This document shows, one piece after another, positions 28,375-38,911 of a DNA stretch of 64,000 nucleotides; the first letter of the stretch is position 1; each line of letters starts with the position of its first letter. The notes beneath the pieces are model-generated. The model worked only from the letters and a program-made list of their open reading frames with translations, searched no databases and had not been told where the DNA came from. The DNA comes from an uncultured Helicobacteraceae bacterium (GTDB lineage: Bacteria > Campylobacterota > Campylobacteria > Campylobacterales > Helicobacteraceae). The translations under genes and the position numbers were made by a program. The stretch lies in assembly GCA_947588965.1 (NCBI GenBank), contig CANQAN010000001.1, positions 186,001-250,000 of the forward strand. Reading direction: 5' to 3'.

Positions 28375-29571
28375 CTATTCAACAATCCCAAAGCGATGCG
28401 CAACATAACCCAATGTCGTCCCCTGCACCAACACAGAGATAAACACCATAAAGAATACGATATTAAAAATAAAATGTGAATTCTCCAAATGATAGGCAAA
28501 GGGATAAGTCGCAAGGATAATTGGCACGGCTCCACGCAATCCAACCCAAGAAATAAAGAGCTTTTCTTTCACATTGTACTTGCTTTTTGCAAGAGAGATA
28601 AAAACACCTAAAGGTCGCGCAACAAATATCAAAATCACAACAAGCAATAGAGCTAAAAGGGCAATTTCTTTGAGCTGTGAAGGGAAAACTAACAATCCCA
28701 AAACCAAGAAAACAACAATCTGCATCATCCAAGCTGTCGCATCATGAAAAGCAATAATATGAGACTTGTAAGGGAAAGCAAATTTATTTGTCACAATTCC
28801 TGCAATATAAATACTTAAATAACCATTCCCTCCAAGCAAAGAAGAGATTCCATAGATAAGAAACATCCAAGCAATGCTAATGAGAGGATAAAGCCCGGGT
28901 TGGGAGATATTGAGCTTTGTGCAGATTTTTGGAAAAACAAAGCCACACAACAAGCCAATAGCGCCACCAATGACAAATTGAATGACAAACTCAATCGCAC
29001 AACTCCAAATAGAATTCTCATCCCGCAAGACAAGCAATTGCAGCACCGTAATGGTAAGAAATATCGCCATAGGATCATTGCTGCCCGATTCTAATTCCAA
29101 AAGAGGCTTTATGTGATGCCTAAGCCTAATCTTTTGAGAGCGCAAAATCATAAACACCGCTGCAGCATCGGTTGAAGAGACGATTGAGCCCAAAAGCAAG
29201 GATTCTAAAAAACTCATATCTCCCAAGAGATAGATAAACACTGCCAACACAACAGCCGTTACTAAAACACCTAGAGTTGCCAACATCACGCCACTTGCAA
29301 CAATGGGCTTGATTTGCTCCCAATGCGTATCCAATCCCCCGCTATACAAAATAAAAATCAAAGCGACAGATCCGACAACCTGCGAAAGAAGCGCATCGTC
29401 AAAATTGATTCCTATGATTCCCTCGCTCCCTAAAAGCATTCCCAAAATTAAGAAAATCAACAGAAGCGGCAGTCCTATCTTCTCTGAAATCTTACTTGCA
29501 TACACACTAATGAGTAAAATTGCGCCAATTCCGACGATGTAGAGATTTAAACTATTGATAATATCTAGCAT
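28375..29571 (-). CDS. CPA1-type cation/proton antiporter (NhaP-like)
   Basis: VSSTDAAAVFMILRSQ, LESGSNDPMAIFL, SWVGLRGAVPIILATYP. Confidence 0.9.
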   Translation of the reverse strand: MLDIINSLNLYIVGIGAILLISVYASKISEKIGLPLLLIFLILGMLLGSEGIIGINFDDALLSQVVGSVALIFILYSGGLDTHWEQIKPIVASGVMLATLGVLVTAVVLAVFIYLLGDMSFLESLLLGSIVSSTDAAAVFMILRSQKIRLRHHIKPLLELESGSNDPMAIFLTITVLQLLVLRDENSIWSCAIEFVIQFVIGGAIGLLCGFVFPKICTKLNISQPGLYPLISIAWMFLIYGISSLLGGNGYLSIYIAGIVTNKFAFPYKSHIIAFHDATAWMMQIVVFLVLGLLVFPSQLKEIALLALLLVVILIFVARPLGVFISLAKSKYNVKEKLFISWVGLRGAVPIILATYPFAYHLENSHFIFNIVFFMVFISVLVQGTTLGYVAHRFGIVE

Positions 29572-29580
29572 TTAAATTCT

Positions 29581-30153
29581 TTAAATTTTGATTCGAGACT
29601 GCAATGCTCTGACAATGGAGAGCTGATCGACATTTTCTAAGCTCACTCCCGTTGGGATTCCCTGTGCTATCTTTGTAAAACGAATCTTTAAATGTTCCAA
29701 CTTATCCTCTAAATACAGCATAATACTCTCACTGCCAAGAGATGGGCTCAGAGCAAAAATAATCTCCCTAATCCCATCCCTTATAATTCTTGCTTCAAAC
29801 TGCCTCAAATCCAAATCCTCAAGGCTTCCTAATACAAAATATTTTCCTAAAAACTCTCCGCTCTCTTCAATCAAAAATATCTCGCGCGCATTTGCCACAA
29901 TGCACAATTCACCATTATTGCGCGTTTCATCGGCGCAAATCTCACAAATATATTCATTAGAGATTCCACCACATTCCTCACAAACGCGCAACTCCTGCAC
30001 ACAAGATTCAATATTGTGCGCAACTTGCAATGCGGTAAATCTGTCTTCAAAGGCTAGGAAATACGCAAGTCTCATAGCTGATTTGCGACCAATGCTTGGA
30101 ATCTTTTCTAGAGATTCTATGAGTTTTGCGAAATTTTCAGGGTAAGTTTTCAT
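29581..30153 (-). CDS. recR: Recombination protein RecR
   Basis: IPSIGRKSAMRLAYFL, C4 zinc finger CEECGGISNEYICEIC, GIPTGVSLENVD. Confidence 0.95.
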   Translation of the reverse strand: MKTYPENFAKLIESLEKIPSIGRKSAMRLAYFLAFEDRFTALQVAHNIESCVQELRVCEECGGISNEYICEICADETRNNGELCIVANAREIFLIEESGEFLGKYFVLGSLEDLDLRQFEARIIRDGIREIIFALSPSLGSESIMLYLEDKLEHLKIRFTKIAQGIPTGVSLENVDQLSIVRALQSRIKI

Positions 30154-30305
30154 TTAGAGACACCATATAAAAATGCGCGATTATAAATAAGCTTCAATTA
30201 AGATTTTATAAAAATTCTTTTGTTTCGCTCTCTTTTAACAACATCTCAAACTTTGTTTTGCTAAAATACTGGGTTTATTCTCGTGGAATCCTTTAGGAGT
30301 TATTT

Positions 30306-31421
30306 GTGGAAGAATTTGACTATTATGAAATTTTAGAAATCCAACGCACAGCAAGTGGAGAAGAGATTAAAAAAGCCTATCGCAAAATGGCATTAAAATA
30401 CCATCCCGACAGAAATCCCGATGATAAAGATGCTGAAGAGAAGTTCAAAAAAATCAATGAAGCTTATCAGGTTTTAAGCGATCAAGAAAAACGACAAATT
30501 TATGACACTTATGGAAAAAAGGGATTAGAATCTAGTGGCTTTGGCTTTAATGATATGGAGAGCATTTTTGATGTCTTTAATTCTGTTTTTGGAAGTGGCT
30601 TTGGTGGATTTGGAGGCAGAGCTTCAAGAAATAGGAATGAAAAATACCCCCGCGATCTCGCCATAGAACTGCAACTAAGCTTTGAAGAGGCTATCTTTGG
30701 CTGCAACAAAGAAATTGAACTGCGCTACAAAGATGCATGTAAAGAGTGCAATGGAACAGGCGCAAAAGATGGCAAAGTAACAACTTGTAGTGTTTGTAAG
30801 GGGAGTGGAAGAGAAACATTCACGCAGGGCTTTATGACTTTTGCTCAAACTTGTTCTAAATGTCATGGAAGTGGTCAAATGGTCGCTGAAAACTGCGATA
30901 AATGTAAAGGAAGAGGCTATACAGAAGAGAGAGAAACAATTGAGATTAAGATTCCAGAAGGCGTGGATAATCACAATCAAATTCGCATACAAGAAAAGGG
31001 CAATAAAATGCCAAATGGAGTACGTGGGGATTTGTATGTGGAGATTTTTGTTAAAGAAGATGCGCATTTTATCCGCCATCACAATGACATCTATTTAGAA
31101 GTGCCTGTGTTTTTTACGCTTGTTATGCTTGGTGGGAATATGAAAATCCCAGCTCTCACAAAGGAATTAGACCTTAAGATTCCTATAGGAGTGAAAGATA
31201 AACAGCAATTTGTGTTCTATGGAGAGGGCGTTAAAAATGTCAATAGTGGCAAAAGGGGGAATTTTATCGCTGTTGTGAGTATCACATACCCACAAAAACT
31301 AGACGACAAGCAACGCGCAATGTTGAGTGAGCTACACAAGTCTTTTGGTTATGAGGAATCCAAACCCATTGCATGCCATGAGGGACTTATGGATAAAATC
31401 AAAAATTGGTTTAAATCATAA
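30306..31421 (+). CDS. dnaJ: Chaperone DnaJ
   Basis: J domain with HPD and four CxxCxGxG motifs. Confidence 0.96.
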   Translation: MEEFDYYEILEIQRTASGEEIKKAYRKMALKYHPDRNPDDKDAEEKFKKINEAYQVLSDQEKRQIYDTYGKKGLESSGFGFNDMESIFDVFNSVFGSGFGGFGGRASRNRNEKYPRDLAIELQLSFEEAIFGCNKEIELRYKDACKECNGTGAKDGKVTTCSVCKGSGRETFTQGFMTFAQTCSKCHGSGQMVAENCDKCKGRGYTEERETIEIKIPEGVDNHNQIRIQEKGNKMPNGVRGDLYVEIFVKEDAHFIRHHNDIYLEVPVFFTLVMLGGNMKIPALTKELDLKIPIGVKDKQQFVFYGEGVKNVNSGKRGNFIAVVSITYPQKLDDKQRAMLSELHKSFGYEESKPIACHEGLMDKIKNWFKS

Positions 31422-31426
31422 GGAAT

Positions 31427-32893
31427 TTAGGAATATTCAAGGATTCCTAATGCTTGATAGAGAGCGTGAGATTTGAGAAATTCTGCAATCTCAAGCTCTA
31501 AATTTTCCTTTTGAGATTTTTTTGAATATTCTTTTGACACAAAATGCAGGAGGGATTGCACATCTCTTAATCCTTCCATAAATCCCTTCAGACACAGCCA
31601 AATCACCTCATCAGTATGAATCCCACCGCCAATCAAAGATGAAGCAAGAAAGGATCTGTTGTTACACTCAAACAGATGTTTATTATAATCTTTTACACGA
31701 GCGCAAATCTCCTCACTTGGCGCATTTTGAATCGGATGCAAAATGCCCTGCGTCATCATCGCACAAATCATGGGCAGCAACATCTCTCCATCATAAGCTG
31801 TAGATTCCGCTATCGCTCTCAATGTTTGAGGGCGATAGGAATCATCCGTGAAACATTTTAAGATTTTTGTGCAAATCTCACCGACGCCACCTTGAGGTGC
31901 AAGAAAATAAGCGGGTGATTTAACCAAAGCAAAGCCCATTGATAGCAACTTATCAAGCCTCTCTTGCTTTGAGAGTCTGTGATTCCCTTTGATAAAAATA
32001 TCCATGCGAAATAATTCATTAAGAAAATAATCCTTAAGTTGCTCTTTCAAAATAGGTTCAGAAACACTCTGCAAAAGAGCTTTTTCATCTGCATTAAAGG
32101 TGAGTTCATCAAAATACCAAGTCAATTTTGCACTTCCTGCAAATGTGCATTTGCACTCTTGCAAAAGATGCGCCATATCGCTGAAATAGCAACAATGCCA
32201 ATCCTCATTAAAAAACTCATGTGAGAGATAGTTGATTGTACTTTTTTGCAATTCTTCTTGCATATTGAATGCAAGAGGGTTTTGCTGAATGTAAGCAGGA
32301 TGTGTCGCAAAGAATTCTTGCCCGAAAGCTAAGGATTGCTTGATTCTCTGCTCCTTGCTACCAACAACCCCCATTTCATAGAGTTTCAACAAATGTCGCA
32401 GGGCAACTTTCCCATCCCAGCCCGGATAGCAATTATAGCTAATATACACGACACCACCAACCTCCAAACAATCTTTGATAATCTCCAAAATCACTTTTTG
32501 GTTCTTTGTGCTAATCCAACTCCAAACTCCATGCAAGACAATGTAGTCAAATTTGCATTTTTCTCTTTTGAGTCGCTTTTTGATTTGTTTGAAGCTCTCA
32601 TCGGAAATTTTCAAGTTTGCTTGTTTTGCATTCTTTTTGGCATAATAAAGATGTGCGGGAATAAAGTCATTCCCCACAAACTCCCCATCTCTTGTAACAG
32701 CATTAAGAATTAGGCTGTTCCCAAGCCCAAAGCCAAGCTCCAAATATCTTAGATTCCTCTCTCCCCCTAAAGATTCCCTTGTTTCTATCCCCGCCAATGT
32801 CAAACAAAAGTCTATCCACGAGGGATTGAGCGCACGATTAAAATCATTAACATATTCTATCTCTGTCGCATAGCCATTTGTCCAGCTCATCAC
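31427..32893 (-). CDS. SAM-dependent methyltransferase with MRD-like regulatory domain
   Basis: RYLELGFGLGNSLILNAV; YIVLHGVWSWIS; about 488 aa with C-terminal regulatory-like region. Confidence 0.75.
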   Translation of the reverse strand: MMSWTNGYATEIEYVNDFNRALNPSWIDFCLTLAGIETRESLGGERNLRYLELGFGLGNSLILNAVTRDGEFVGNDFIPAHLYYAKKNAKQANLKISDESFKQIKKRLKREKCKFDYIVLHGVWSWISTKNQKVILEIIKDCLEVGGVVYISYNCYPGWDGKVALRHLLKLYEMGVVGSKEQRIKQSLAFGQEFFATHPAYIQQNPLAFNMQEELQKSTINYLSHEFFNEDWHCCYFSDMAHLLQECKCTFAGSAKLTWYFDELTFNADEKALLQSVSEPILKEQLKDYFLNELFRMDIFIKGNHRLSKQERLDKLLSMGFALVKSPAYFLAPQGGVGEICTKILKCFTDDSYRPQTLRAIAESTAYDGEMLLPMICAMMTQGILHPIQNAPSEEICARVKDYNKHLFECNNRSFLASSLIGGGIHTDEVIWLCLKGFMEGLRDVQSLLHFVSKEYSKKSQKENLELEIAEFLKSHALYQALGILEYS

Positions 32894-32946
32894 CGCATCC
32901 CTTAATCACTCTCCAGATTCTGCAAAAACAACGAATCTAAGGGATA

Positions 32947-34542
32947 TCAAAGCACAGCATATTTGATTGAAATGCATGCCTCTAAACTTGCCAACTCATC
33001 TAGGATATTTTGAGAAATCGCACTATCAACGACAATCAATGCCAAAGCTTCTTTTCCATAGCGTCCCAAACGAAAATCTGCAATATTGATATTATGTTTT
33101 GCTAAAGTTGTCCCAATAAATCCAATCACACCGGGTGTGTCGTCATTTCTAAAGAGAATCATCTTGCCCTTTGGCTCAATGTCTAGGGCAAAATTATTGA
33201 TATTCACAATCTTAGGAGTGTTTTCATTAAACACAGTGCCACTCACGCTAAAAGTACCATTTTGTGTCAGCAAAGTCAATTTGATTTGATTTTTATAGAT
33301 TCCGCATGATTCTTTGCCCTCCAGCTTTACTTCAATCCCACGTTCTTTTGCAACATAGGGTGCATTGACATAATTCACCTTATCCCCAATGGTTGCGTTG
33401 AGAATCCCCACAAGCGCAAAGGTTGAAAGAGAAGGCAAATACTCTCTCACTTCCCCCTCTGCTTCAAGACTTACAGAACGTATCTCATCGCGATTGACTT
33501 GAATCGCAAAAAACGCCATTTTTTGCACAAGTTCCAAATAGGCTTTCATAAAATTTGGCAGTTCGTTTTCTTTAATAGGTAAATTGAGGGCATTAGGAAA
33601 ACTGCTTCCTCGCGCGGCTTCAAGCGCGGCCTCGGCTGCTTGGATTGCAATTTTTTCTTGCGATTCTAAAGTGTTTGCGCCAATATGCGGAGTGACATAG
33701 AGATTCTTTAAATCCAGAAGTTTATTGTGAATTGCAGGTTCTTTTGTAAAAACATCAATCCCTGCCCAACGTATCTTTTTGGATTCTAAGGCCGCATAGA
33801 GCGCATCCTCACTATACAACCCCCCGCGTGCGCAGTTAATCAAAATCACACCCTCTTTCATTTTGCCAATCTCTTTAACATCGATCATATTAATGGTTTC
33901 TTTATTTTTAGGCGTGTGAATCGTGATAATATCACAGCTTAAAATGTCATCAAAATTTCTCGTGTATGTTACGCCAACATCCGTGGCTTTTGCGGGATTG
34001 ATATAGGGATCATAAGTGATGACATCCATCTCAAAGGCTTTCATGCGCTTTCCAACACGGCTTCCGATATTACCAAAGCCGATGATTCCAAGCTTCTTGT
34101 CTTTTAGCTCTGTACCATACCAATCTTCGCGCTTCCATTTGCGATCATTTTTTAATTGTGCGTTAGCATCGGGAAAGTTACGAATCGCATTCAAAATATG
34201 TGCACAAGTCAATTCTACAGCGGCAATTGTGTTTGCCGTAGGGACATTCATCACCACAACGCCCCTCTTGCTAGAACTCTCAATATCAACATTATCCACA
34301 CCCACGCCTGCACGGACAATAGCGCGAAGTTTTGGGCAATGCTCTAAGAAATCCTCATCAACCTCTGTTGAACTCCTCGTGATAGTAACATCTGCTTTGT
34401 GCAACTCTTTTTTCAACTCATCTTTTGGAAGATGTGCGAGATTCAACACCTCAACTTCTGTGTCTTTTTCTAGTAAATCCAAACCACTTTGATGAATGTG
34501 ATCGCAAACAATAATCGTATATTTTGACATGTGTCTCTCCAT
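32947..34542 (-). CDS. serA: D-3-phosphoglycerate dehydrogenase
   Basis: LGIIGFGNIGSRVGKRMKAF, C-terminal ACT domain; length 531 aa. Confidence 0.95.
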   Translation of the reverse strand: MERHMSKYTIIVCDHIHQSGLDLLEKDTEVEVLNLAHLPKDELKKELHKADVTITRSSTEVDEDFLEHCPKLRAIVRAGVGVDNVDIESSSKRGVVVMNVPTANTIAAVELTCAHILNAIRNFPDANAQLKNDRKWKREDWYGTELKDKKLGIIGFGNIGSRVGKRMKAFEMDVITYDPYINPAKATDVGVTYTRNFDDILSCDIITIHTPKNKETINMIDVKEIGKMKEGVILINCARGGLYSEDALYAALESKKIRWAGIDVFTKEPAIHNKLLDLKNLYVTPHIGANTLESQEKIAIQAAEAALEAARGSSFPNALNLPIKENELPNFMKAYLELVQKMAFFAIQVNRDEIRSVSLEAEGEVREYLPSLSTFALVGILNATIGDKVNYVNAPYVAKERGIEVKLEGKESCGIYKNQIKLTLLTQNGTFSVSGTVFNENTPKIVNINNFALDIEPKGKMILFRNDDTPGVIGFIGTTLAKHNINIADFRLGRYGKEALALIVVDSAISQNILDELASLEACISIKYAVL

Positions 34543-35025
34543 TTAAGCTTTTGATAAAGTATAGTCAATCTCATAATGCCTCAACTGCTCTAAAACACTG
34601 CGCAAATAATTCTCATCTTCTGTTGCAACAACCAGCCATATGTTTTCGCCAATTTTGTAATAGGAATATTCTATCTTATTGGCTGTGAATACCTGATTGA
34701 TACAAAAAAATTGATAATCGTTAATCACTCCAACAGAAATTCTAAAAACCTCTTTGGAGCTTTTCTTTAGTGCATCGGCATAGAGCAATCTCACCTGCAA
34801 TTCAGAAGCAGGATAGATAAATTCCCTTGCATCCTGCCCAGAAAGTCTATCCAACCATCCCGAAGAGAGAGATTCAAGCTGACTCTCACTCGGTTGCGCG
34901 AGTTCATAGGGGCTAATCTTTGGCAGTGAGTAGAAATTTATTGCTCCAATGTAATCGCGAATCAGCACAAAAAATAAAATACAAGTGAAAAGCGAAAAAA
35001 TCCCCAACAACATTCTTGCTTGCAT
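34543..35025 (-). CDS. Conserved hypothetical, single N-terminal TM (serA/rpsA neighbour)
   Basis: ORF between serA and rpsA; N-terminal TM segment. Confidence 0.6.
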   Translation of the reverse strand: MQARMLLGIFSLFTCILFFVLIRDYIGAINFYSLPKISPYELAQPSESQLESLSSGWLDRLSGQDAREFIYPASELQVRLLYADALKKSSKEVFRISVGVINDYQFFCINQVFTANKIEYSYYKIGENIWLVVATEDENYLRSVLEQLRHYEIDYTLSKA

Positions 35026-35039
35026 AGCTCTACTTCAAA

Positions 35040-36722
35040 TTATGAAATTTGCCCCTTAATGATGTCTCCTAAAGTCATCTTATCATTAGCGTTGCTATTA
35101 AAATTCTTTAGATTTGCCTTTTCTTTCTGTCTCTCCAGACGTCTTATGGAGACACGGATTCTGTTATTATGCGCATCAATCAAAGAAATTGCCCCATTGA
35201 TTTTGTCTCCGATTTTTATTTCTTCTTTTTTAAGGGGTGCTAAGTCCTCATTGCGTATCAAAGCATCCATCTCATCATCAATCTTAATGAATACGCCAAA
35301 ATCCTTAATGTCTCTCACAACTCCACTGACATTATCATCAACAGAATATTTCTTAGCAAACTCACTTACAGGAGATTCAATCAAGCCCTTACGCGTGAGA
35401 GAGACACGTTCCTTTTGCGTGTCAATCTTAGCAATCTTAACCTCAACAACATCGCCAATTTTCATTAAGTCCTTACATTTTTCATTTTTATTCCAATAAG
35501 CATCTTCATTATGCAAGAGCCCATCGATTCCATCAAGCTTAATGAATGCGCCAAAATCTGTCAAGGTCGCGACAGTCCCTTTTAGAATCTCACCTTCTTT
35601 GTGTTTTTTCGCAAACTGTGCAAAAGGTTTCTCTAATAACTTTTTCAAAGAAACTCTCAAGCGTCTATCCTTAGGGCTAATCTCGATCACTTCCACATCA
35701 ATTTCTTGCCCAACTTTCAAAAAATCCCCCGGGTTTTGAATATTTTTATCCCAAGAAATCTCCGAAATATGCAAGAATCCCTCAATGTCATTACCCAAAT
35801 CCACAAACACACCATAAGGCTCAATATTGCTCACAACCACCTTAATTGCGTCTCCCACTTCCAACTCATTTTCAATTTCTTTCCAAGGATTTTCCGCCGT
35901 TGCCTTAATGGATAACGCAAAGCGACGTTTGTCTTTGTCGTATTTTAAGACTTTGATAGGAACCACATCGTTTTCTTTATAGAGTTTAGAGGGATTCACA
36001 GGTCCTCTGTGGCTGATCTCTGTATAATGCACAAGCCCCTCCACACCATTAACATCAACAAAGATTCCAAAACTCGTGATTTTCTTAACCTTGCCCTCTA
36101 AGATTCCCTCCTCTTTTAAGAGGCTCTCAATGGCGTCTTTTTTGACGGTATTTTCTAGCTCAAAGAGACGTTTTCTAGAGATCACAATGCTGTCTTCATC
36201 GGGCTTCACATTCACAATGCAAGCCTTGATTCTCTTGCCCTCTACCTTGCTAGAATCCTTGAAAGCCGACGCAAACTTTGGCATAAAAAACTCAACATCA
36301 CCGCTCTCTACGATATATCCACCCTTATTGCGTCTTGTTACAACGCCCTCTATCACCTTGTCTTTATAATCTTCTCCTAATTCTTTAATGTATTCTCGTA
36401 TCTTTTCCCTGCGAATCGCCTTTTTATAAGAAACAATCGGGGATTCATTGCGCCTTCCTGTAATGACGATGGGCAATGTGTCTCCAACTTGAAACAACAA
36501 GCCGCCTTGCGCATCTTGAATCTCATCAAGCCCGATAAAACCCTCTTTTTTTTCACCGGGAAGTGCGATAATCACTTGATTGTTTTCTATTGCGACTATT
36601 TTTCCTTCAGAAAGACTCTCACTTTCTCTTTTTTCAAACTGCTCAAACATTGAAGCAAAGTCTTCATTTTCGTCAATGACAATCTTTTCTAACTCTTGTG
36701 AACTAATTCCTACCACAGCCAT
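35040..36722 (-). CDS. rpsA: 30S ribosomal protein S1
   Basis: Multiple S1 repeats (VEGLVHYTEISHRGPVNPSKLYKENDVVPIKVLKYD etc.). Confidence 0.95.
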   Translation of the reverse strand: MAVVGISSQELEKIVIDENEDFASMFEQFEKRESESLSEGKIVAIENNQVIIALPGEKKEGFIGLDEIQDAQGGLLFQVGDTLPIVITGRRNESPIVSYKKAIRREKIREYIKELGEDYKDKVIEGVVTRRNKGGYIVESGDVEFFMPKFASAFKDSSKVEGKRIKACIVNVKPDEDSIVISRKRLFELENTVKKDAIESLLKEEGILEGKVKKITSFGIFVDVNGVEGLVHYTEISHRGPVNPSKLYKENDVVPIKVLKYDKDKRRFALSIKATAENPWKEIENELEVGDAIKVVVSNIEPYGVFVDLGNDIEGFLHISEISWDKNIQNPGDFLKVGQEIDVEVIEISPKDRRLRVSLKKLLEKPFAQFAKKHKEGEILKGTVATLTDFGAFIKLDGIDGLLHNEDAYWNKNEKCKDLMKIGDVVEVKIAKIDTQKERVSLTRKGLIESPVSEFAKKYSVDDNVSGVVRDIKDFGVFIKIDDEMDALIRNEDLAPLKKEEIKIGDKINGAISLIDAHNNRIRVSIRRLERQKEKANLKNFNSNANDKMTLGDIIKGQIS

Positions 36723-36784
36723 CTGTACCCTTTAAAAATAAAATCTTGCAATCCTACCAAAAATAGCCTTTTAAAAGTATAAAA

Positions 36785-37609
36785 CTAATATTTTTCAATC
36801 GTTTTTACAACTTCATCAATAATCCAATTTGGCGTGGAAGCACCCGCTGTTACCCCACAAAGCTTTTTATTAGAAAACCAAGCAGGATTCAACTCCGAAA
36901 AATCCTCAATTAAATAGCAATCTTTGCAGGATTCCATAGAAATCTCATAGAGCTGCTTTGTATTAGAAGAATTCTTCCCTCCGACAATCACCATAACATC
37001 AACCTCTTTTGCCAAATTCCTTGCGGAATCTTGATTATCAAATGTCGCATTGCAAATCGTATTAAACACTCTGCATTCTGAACATCGGCTGATGAGATAA
37101 TTTGCAATCTCCAAAAAAGAATTAATATTTTTTGTCGTTTGAGAGACAAGAGCGACTTTATCGGAGATTTTTGAGCCTTTGAGAGATTCCAACCCATCAA
37201 CAACGAGCGAATCATTGCTGCAATAACTCATAACTCCCTTAACCTCTGGATGCTTTATATCCCCAAAAATGACAATTTGATAGCCTTTTGCACTCATTTT
37301 TTCACAAATTTTCTGTGGCTTTGTCACAAATGGGCAAGTCGCATCGGTGATGTGCGATGTCTTTTGCTTGAGATTCTGTAAATCCTGCTTTGGGATTCCA
37401 TGTGTGCGGATAATCACTTCCGCATCTTGCGGGATTGCTTGAATGTCTTCATTGACAATCACATTGAAATTATCCCTCAAGCGATTGATTTCTTTTGTAT
37501 TATGAATCAAAGGACCAAGCGTGATTCCATTTTGCTTTTGTTCCGCTAAGGCAATAGCCCTCTTCACTCCAAAGCAAAATCCGTAATTTTTCGCTAATTT
37601 AACACGCAT
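36785..37609 (-). CDS. ispH: 4-hydroxy-3-methylbut-2-enyl diphosphate reductase
   Basis: AKNYGFCFGVKRAIALAE, LIHNTKEINRL, TDATCPFVTKPQ. Confidence 0.96.
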   Translation of the reverse strand: MRVKLAKNYGFCFGVKRAIALAEQKQNGITLGPLIHNTKEINRLRDNFNVIVNEDIQAIPQDAEVIIRTHGIPKQDLQNLKQKTSHITDATCPFVTKPQKICEKMSAKGYQIVIFGDIKHPEVKGVMSYCSNDSLVVDGLESLKGSKISDKVALVSQTTKNINSFLEIANYLISRCSECRVFNTICNATFDNQDSARNLAKEVDVMVIVGGKNSSNTKQLYEISMESCKDCYLIEDFSELNPAWFSNKKLCGVTAGASTPNWIIDEVVKTIEKY

Positions 37610-38911
37610 CTACAGCCTTTTAATATTTGTAATTGTCTCTAAAATCTCTAAAAAATTAGGGAAAGAGACATTGATGTATTCTGCATTTTTAATGAGCATT
37701 CCGCATTTAAGCCCTGCAATAGCAAAACTCATAGCAATCCTATGATCGCCAAAGCTCTCAACACAAGCCTTTTTCATCACGCCTCCCTCAATCATAAATC
37801 CATCTTCTAATTCTTCTGCTTTGATGCCACACAGCCTTAGATTCTGCACGACTGCGCTAATGCGATCCGTCTCTTTGACCCTCAATTCCTTTGCGTTTTT
37901 GACATAACTTACACCCTTAGCACAAGCCATTGCAATAGCTAATGCTGGAATCTCATCAATCAACCACGAAATTTTTGCGCTCAATTCTATCGCGCACAAC
38001 TCCTTAGGTGCGCTAATAGCTATATCACCGATACTCTCATAAGTTTTGGAATGCTCTTTATATTCTATTTTAACACCCATTTTTTCTAGGATTCTAAAAG
38101 CCTCTATACGCGTAGGATTCAGCAGTACATTCCGCAACGTCCCTTGCGCACAAGGCGTGATAGCAATCGCAACAGCGAAGAAAAAGGCACTTGATGGATC
38201 AGCTGGAATCTCTAAATGTAGAGGCTTTAAGGGTTGTTTGAGGGGTTTTATATGAATTTGCACAGCACCATAATCAAGCGTTTTTGTCTCTATCTCCGCA
38301 CCCATTCCTCTTAGCATTCTCTCACTATGATCGCGACTCAATTCGGGCTCACAATATTGACTCTCTCCTTTTGCGAAGAGCGCACTAAGCAACATCGCAG
38401 ACTTCACTTGCGCACTTGGAATCTTGCTTGTATAATTAAAGCTCTTTAACAGAGGATTCCCAAGCACAACTAAAGGCGCGAGATTCCCATTCTCGCGTCC
38501 TAAAATCTCTGCTCCAATGCTCCGCAAGGGATCCACAACGCGCTTCATAGGACGCTCATTGAGATATTGATCTCCACTTAAGACAAACATTCCCTTTTGC
38601 GCACTCAAAAGTCCCAAATAAAGCCGAATCGCAGTTCCTGCATTGCCACAATACAAAATCGTCTTTGGCTCCAAAATCGTCTTTGGCGGACTTAGATGAT
38701 ATTCTCCCGCTTCCTTTTGCACAACCAAACCCAATTTTTTAGCAATCTCTAGGGAATCTAATGTATCCTCTCCCTCTAGATAATTGCGCACAACGCTTGT
38801 CTCTTTGCTTAAGAGCGCAAAAATCGCGCAACGATGCGAGATGGATTTGTCCGCTGCAATCTTGTCCGTATCAAGCTTAAAAGCCTGTGCACTATGCACT
38901 TCTAGCTTCAT
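37610..38911 (-). CDS. aroA: 3-phosphoshikimate 1-carboxyvinyltransferase
   Basis: GNAGTAIRLYLGLLS, RVKETDRI, FGDHRIAMSFAIA. Confidence 0.96.
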   Translation of the reverse strand: MKLEVHSAQAFKLDTDKIAADKSISHRCAIFALLSKETSVVRNYLEGEDTLDSLEIAKKLGLVVQKEAGEYHLSPPKTILEPKTILYCGNAGTAIRLYLGLLSAQKGMFVLSGDQYLNERPMKRVVDPLRSIGAEILGRENGNLAPLVVLGNPLLKSFNYTSKIPSAQVKSAMLLSALFAKGESQYCEPELSRDHSERMLRGMGAEIETKTLDYGAVQIHIKPLKQPLKPLHLEIPADPSSAFFFAVAIAITPCAQGTLRNVLLNPTRIEAFRILEKMGVKIEYKEHSKTYESIGDIAISAPKELCAIELSAKISWLIDEIPALAIAMACAKGVSYVKNAKELRVKETDRISAVVQNLRLCGIKAEELEDGFMIEGGVMKKACVESFGDHRIAMSFAIAGLKCGMLIKNAEYINVSFPNFLEILETITNIKRL